A stretch of 7,689 nt of DNA from an uncultured Eubacteriales bacterium (GTDB lineage Bacteria > Bacillota_A > Clostridia > Oscillospirales > Oscillospiraceae): assembly GCA_949739085.1 (NCBI GenBank), contig CATIYU010000344.1:1-7689 (forward strand), in the 5' to 3' direction. Positions 5,798 to 7,689 of this stretch are shown here, piece by piece. The translations under genes and the position numbers were made by a program. The notes under the pieces are model-generated. The model was not told the origin of the DNA. It saw nothing but the letters and a program-made list of their open reading frames with translations, and did no database searches. How positions within the stretch are numbered: position 1 is the first letter of the stretch; each line of letters begins with the position of its first letter.

Positions 5798-6220
5798 GTG
5801 AGCTACCTGAAAATCAGCATGAAAGACAACTTTTCCGCCGGTCTGATGAAGAAGCTGCAGGAGGCGGGGCCGAGGGCGGCGCACGCCGTTGCGGTGCAGG
5901 TCGAAAAAGACACGGAGCCGTTTGCCCCTGCGCTCACAAAATCCCTCGTAAACAGGACGCAGGTCATGGATGGCGCTGTAATTTACCCCGGTCCCTATGC
6001 CCGGTTTCTTTATCATGGCAAACTGATGATCGACCCGGACACCGGGAGCGCGTGGGCACCAAAGGGAGCAACTAAAGTTGTCACCGAGAAAGACCTTGAT
6101 ATAAAAAAAGACGTACATAGTCAAGCGCAGTCCGAATGGTTTGAGGCCTCCAAAGCCCAAAACATGGAAAAGTGGGTGCGGGTGGCCGGGAGGGAGATAG
6201 ACCGTGAACTCGATAAATGA
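5798..6220 (+). CDS. Minor capsid / tail completion protein (Minor_capsid_2, HK97 gp10-like)
   Basis: The 140-residue product fits the Minor_capsid_2 family, related to tail-completion proteins that join head and tail. Visible hallmarks are YPGPYARFLYHGKLMIDPDTG (about 64-84, with Y-A-R-F-L-Y-x-G-K), W-A-P-K-G-A-T-K-V-V, and near the end SQAQSEWFEASKAQNMEKWVR. The N-terminal part (residues 8-40) is a helix with repeated small residues. The GTG at 5798 follows the previous TGA directly, and CGGAGG at 5785-5790 lies seven bases upstream. The last 17 bases overlap the next gene. From about base 6060 the composition becomes more AT-rich (one 60-base line counts 22/60 GC). The family assignment rests on remembered motifs and is fairly firm; the precise role in the joint is inferred. 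Confidence 0.8.
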   Translation: MSYLKISMKDNFSAGLMKKLQEAGPRAAHAVAVQVEKDTEPFAPALTKSLVNRTQVMDGAVIYPGPYARFLYHGKLMIDPDTGSAWAPKGATKVVTEKDLDIKKDVHSQAQSEWFEASKAQNMEKWVRVAGREIDRELDK

Positions 6221-6707
6221 AAAGCCCCACCCACTGGTTGCGGCGGAGGAAGCGGATAAGATATCCCGAAACGTCCTAATCTGGCTGAACACCTTCCCGG
6301 ATATCCCGGACGCTGTACTGGCCGGGAACCCTATGACACCCATCAACTTTGAATTCTTGGCGGATAATGTGCCCTGCATGGCTCTGTCTACCATTCAGGC
6401 CCCTTATATCGTGGAACAGTACATTGTTGGAGGATACAAAGCGGAATATCAGTTCAAGGTTATCTATCGTATCATCCCAGGAAACACCACAAGCCCGGAT
6501 AAGCGCCTCAAGGCGAACGAACTTTTGGACAGGCTGGGAGATTGGTCGGCAAGGTCATCCCGCAATTCGAAATCAAAGCTTGATTTAGGAGAAGGAATTA
6601 ACGCCCTCAAAGTAGAGGCGACCACACGAGCGTCCCTGTTCGCTATGTACGAGAACGGCGACGAAGACCACCAAATCCTAATGAAACTAACATATGAGGT
6701 GATATAA
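6204..6707 (+). CDS. Tail terminator (Minor_capsid_3-like)
   Basis: The 167-residue product resembles Minor_capsid_3 proteins, which act as the tail terminator ring that stops tube growth and meets the head. Features include the N-terminal helix (LVAAEEADKISRNVLIWLNTFP), the strand pair around CMALSTIQAPYIVEQYIVGGYKAEYQFKVIYRI, a loop with TSPDKRLKANELLDRLGDW, and a final strand ending LMKLTYEVI. That alternation of a ferredoxin-like helix and sheet is typical of terminators. GTG 6204 is the best start, with GGGAGGGAG at 6188-6196 upstream, and gives a 17-base overlap with the previous gene. Much of the gene is lower in GC than the rest of the operon (lines near 6421 and 6541 count 25-26 of 60), suggesting a separate evolutionary source. 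The TAA abuts the tail tube ATG. Confidence 0.75.
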   Translation: MNSINEKPHPLVAAEEADKISRNVLIWLNTFPDIPDAVLAGNPMTPINFEFLADNVPCMALSTIQAPYIVEQYIVGGYKAEYQFKVIYRIIPGNTTSPDKRLKANELLDRLGDWSARSSRNSKSKLDLGEGINALKVEATTRASLFAMYENGDEDHQILMKLTYEVI

Positions 6708-7253
6708 ATGCCTGAAAATACTTTCAACACGCCTGCCGGTCAGACCATTGCGCGGGAACTGATGATCGCGTATTTGAACACCGGAACAAAAGAGGCTCCG
6801 GTCTGGAGCCCGTTCGGGAAGCGGACCTCCGATAGTTCCATCGATTACGACTGGGGCGAGGACACCAGCAAGGACATTCTGGGCAATACCTGGACCACCA
6901 TGAAAAAGCCCACTATGACCCAGGGCTTTGACCCGTGGGACCTGGACGGCGGAGATGCGGCGCAGCAGAAAATTTACCAGCTGGCCGTGGTGGAGCAGAA
7001 CGCCCAGGCGCTGACCAACATGGACGTGATGATCGCGCACTTCTACAGCGGAAGCAAGGAGGCGGCATTTGCGGAGCGCTATGCCTCCTGCATGGTCAAG
7101 CCCTCCAGCCTGGGCGGCGAGGGCGGCGGCAACCTGGGTATGCCTGTAGACGTGACATACGGTGGCGATCGGACGGTAGGAACCGTCAGCAAGGGGGCAG
7201 ACGGGGCCATAACCTTTTCGCCCGGCACATCTGCCGCAGGGGAGGAGGAATAA
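6708..7253 (+). CDS. Major tail (tube) protein
   Basis: The 181-residue product is the probable tail tube subunit, polymerising into the hollow shaft of a long non-contractile tail. It begins MPENTFNTPAGQTIARELMIAYLNTG, and the pattern FGKRTSDSSIDYDWGEDTSKDILGNTWTTMKKPTMTQGFDPWDLDGGD (about 43-90) is what I associate with Clostridia siphovirus tube proteins: an insertion of a beta-hairpin then a conserved D-x-L-G-N-x-W/T-T turn followed by Q-x-F-D-P. The C-terminal part holds a Gly-rich linker (LGGEGGGN) and an acidic end (AAGEEE). ATG 6708 follows the terminator TAA directly, with GAGGTGAT at 6695-6702 as ribosome-binding site. The gene before it is the terminator and the one after it a chaperone, the normal siphovirus order. 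No sheath gene is seen, which favours a siphovirus over a myovirus. Confidence 0.82.
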   Translation: MPENTFNTPAGQTIARELMIAYLNTGTKEAPVWSPFGKRTSDSSIDYDWGEDTSKDILGNTWTTMKKPTMTQGFDPWDLDGGDAAQQKIYQLAVVEQNAQALTNMDVMIAHFYSGSKEAAFAERYASCMVKPSSLGGEGGGNLGMPVDVTYGGDRTVGTVSKGADGAITFSPGTSAAGEEE

Positions 7254-7256
7254 GCC

Positions 7257-7689
7257 ATGAAAGAGCTTGTCTTTGATTCCGGCGTTGTATCCTACTCCCT
7301 CAACGGAAAGTGTGAGGTCAGCTTTAACCCGGCGGACCACGCATTTGCAGAGCGGTTCTACAGCGCCGTGGACGAAATGGGGAAGCTCCAGGACGAATAC
7401 GCGAAAAAGGCGGAGGCGCTGCAGGAGCCTGGAGAGGCGTTCTCACTGGCTCGGGCTCGGGATGCGGAGATGGGAAAGGTCTTGGACGGCCTCTTCGACG
7501 CGCCTGTCTGTGATGCTGTTTTTGACAGTATGAGCCTGTGCGCGTTCGCCAACGGCTTCCCGGTCTGGCTCAATCTGATGCTCTCCATTTTGGATGAGAT
7601 TGAGGCCAATATCGGAGACATCCAGAAGCAGGCCGATCCGCGTATTGCCAAGTACAAGGCCAAGTACCAGAAGTACGCCGCCAAGTATC
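7257..7689 (+). CDS. Tail assembly chaperone, gpG-like (3' truncated)
   Basis: The frame from ATG 7257 stays open to the window end, giving the first 144 residues. It starts MKELVFDSGVVSYSLNGKCEVSFNPAD and continues through a charged helix (AERFYSAVDEMGKLQDEYAKKAEAL), LARARDAEMGKVLDGLFDAPVCDAVFDSM, and FANGFPVWLNLMLSILDEIEANI, a pattern I associate with phage tail assembly chaperones, which hold the tape measure during tail building. The visible C-terminus is a small repeat, AKYKAKYQKYAAKY (131-144), typical of the end of these proteins, so only a few residues are probably missing. The ribosome-binding site is GGGGAGGAGGAA (7240-7251), ending five bases before the ATG. In many siphoviruses a programmed frameshift near the end of this gene makes a longer gpGT-type product; any such site would lie beyond the window. 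Confidence 0.82.
   Translation, partial: MKELVFDSGVVSYSLNGKCEVSFNPADHAFAERFYSAVDEMGKLQDEYAKKAEALQEPGEAFSLARARDAEMGKVLDGLFDAPVCDAVFDSMSLCAFANGFPVWLNLMLSILDEIEANIGDIQKQADPRIAKYKAKYQKYAAKY

Noticed and set aside
6935..7276. Open frame in another + frame inside the tail tube gene (113 codons)
   Set aside because: The product is Arg/Gly-rich, as expected from out-of-frame reading of GC-rich DNA, with no ribosome-binding site. It overlaps a well-supported gene.

Overview
The window is the left part of the morphogenesis operon of a tailed (siphovirus-type) bacteriophage or prophage. Every supported gene is on the + strand, and the genes are packed so tightly that stops and starts usually touch or overlap. 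Base composition is mostly near 60% GC, Shine-Dalgarno sites (AGGAGG, GGAGG) are strong, and GTG starts are common. The family set resembles Listeria phage A118 and its relatives in gut Clostridia. A Gram-positive, probably Clostridia/Oscillospiraceae host is therefore most likely; this is inferred from protein resemblance and composition, not from a host gene. Family names come from remembered sequence patterns, not a search. An integrated prophage cannot be told from a free phage here, because no integrase, attachment site or host flank is present.

Layout: 1-423 is the 3' end of the large terminase (nuclease domain). 420-1838 is an A118/SPP1-type portal. 1839-2666 is the N-terminal two thirds of a minor capsid (portal-associated) protein. 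2668-2886 is a small AT-rich gene for a 72-residue Cys4 zinc-ribbon-like protein. 2886-3287 is the C-terminal third of the same minor capsid protein. 3288-3373 is the largest gap, 86 bp, possibly a structured leader. 3374-3913 is a scaffold-like protein and 3932-4912 the HK97-fold major capsid protein. Four small head-tail joining genes follow (4929-5354, 5351-5797, 5798-6220, 6204-6707), then the tail tube protein (6708-7253) and a tail assembly chaperone that runs off the window (7257-7689). There is no gene-free stretch over 300 bases, and I see no promoter, terminator, tRNA or CRISPR.

The genes work in assembly order. Terminase packages DNA through the portal, scaffold and major capsid protein build the prohead around portal and minor capsid protein, the four small proteins seal the head and cap the tail, and the tail proteins form the tube.

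The most notable point is the split minor capsid gene. The coding sequence is interrupted between its WQG motif and its NCRH motif by a compositionally foreign small gene. That gene has a good ribosome-binding site at each junction, so the protein is presumably made as two chains. The two halves are in the same reading frame, and a 9/10 imperfect direct repeat lies near the two edges of the insert.
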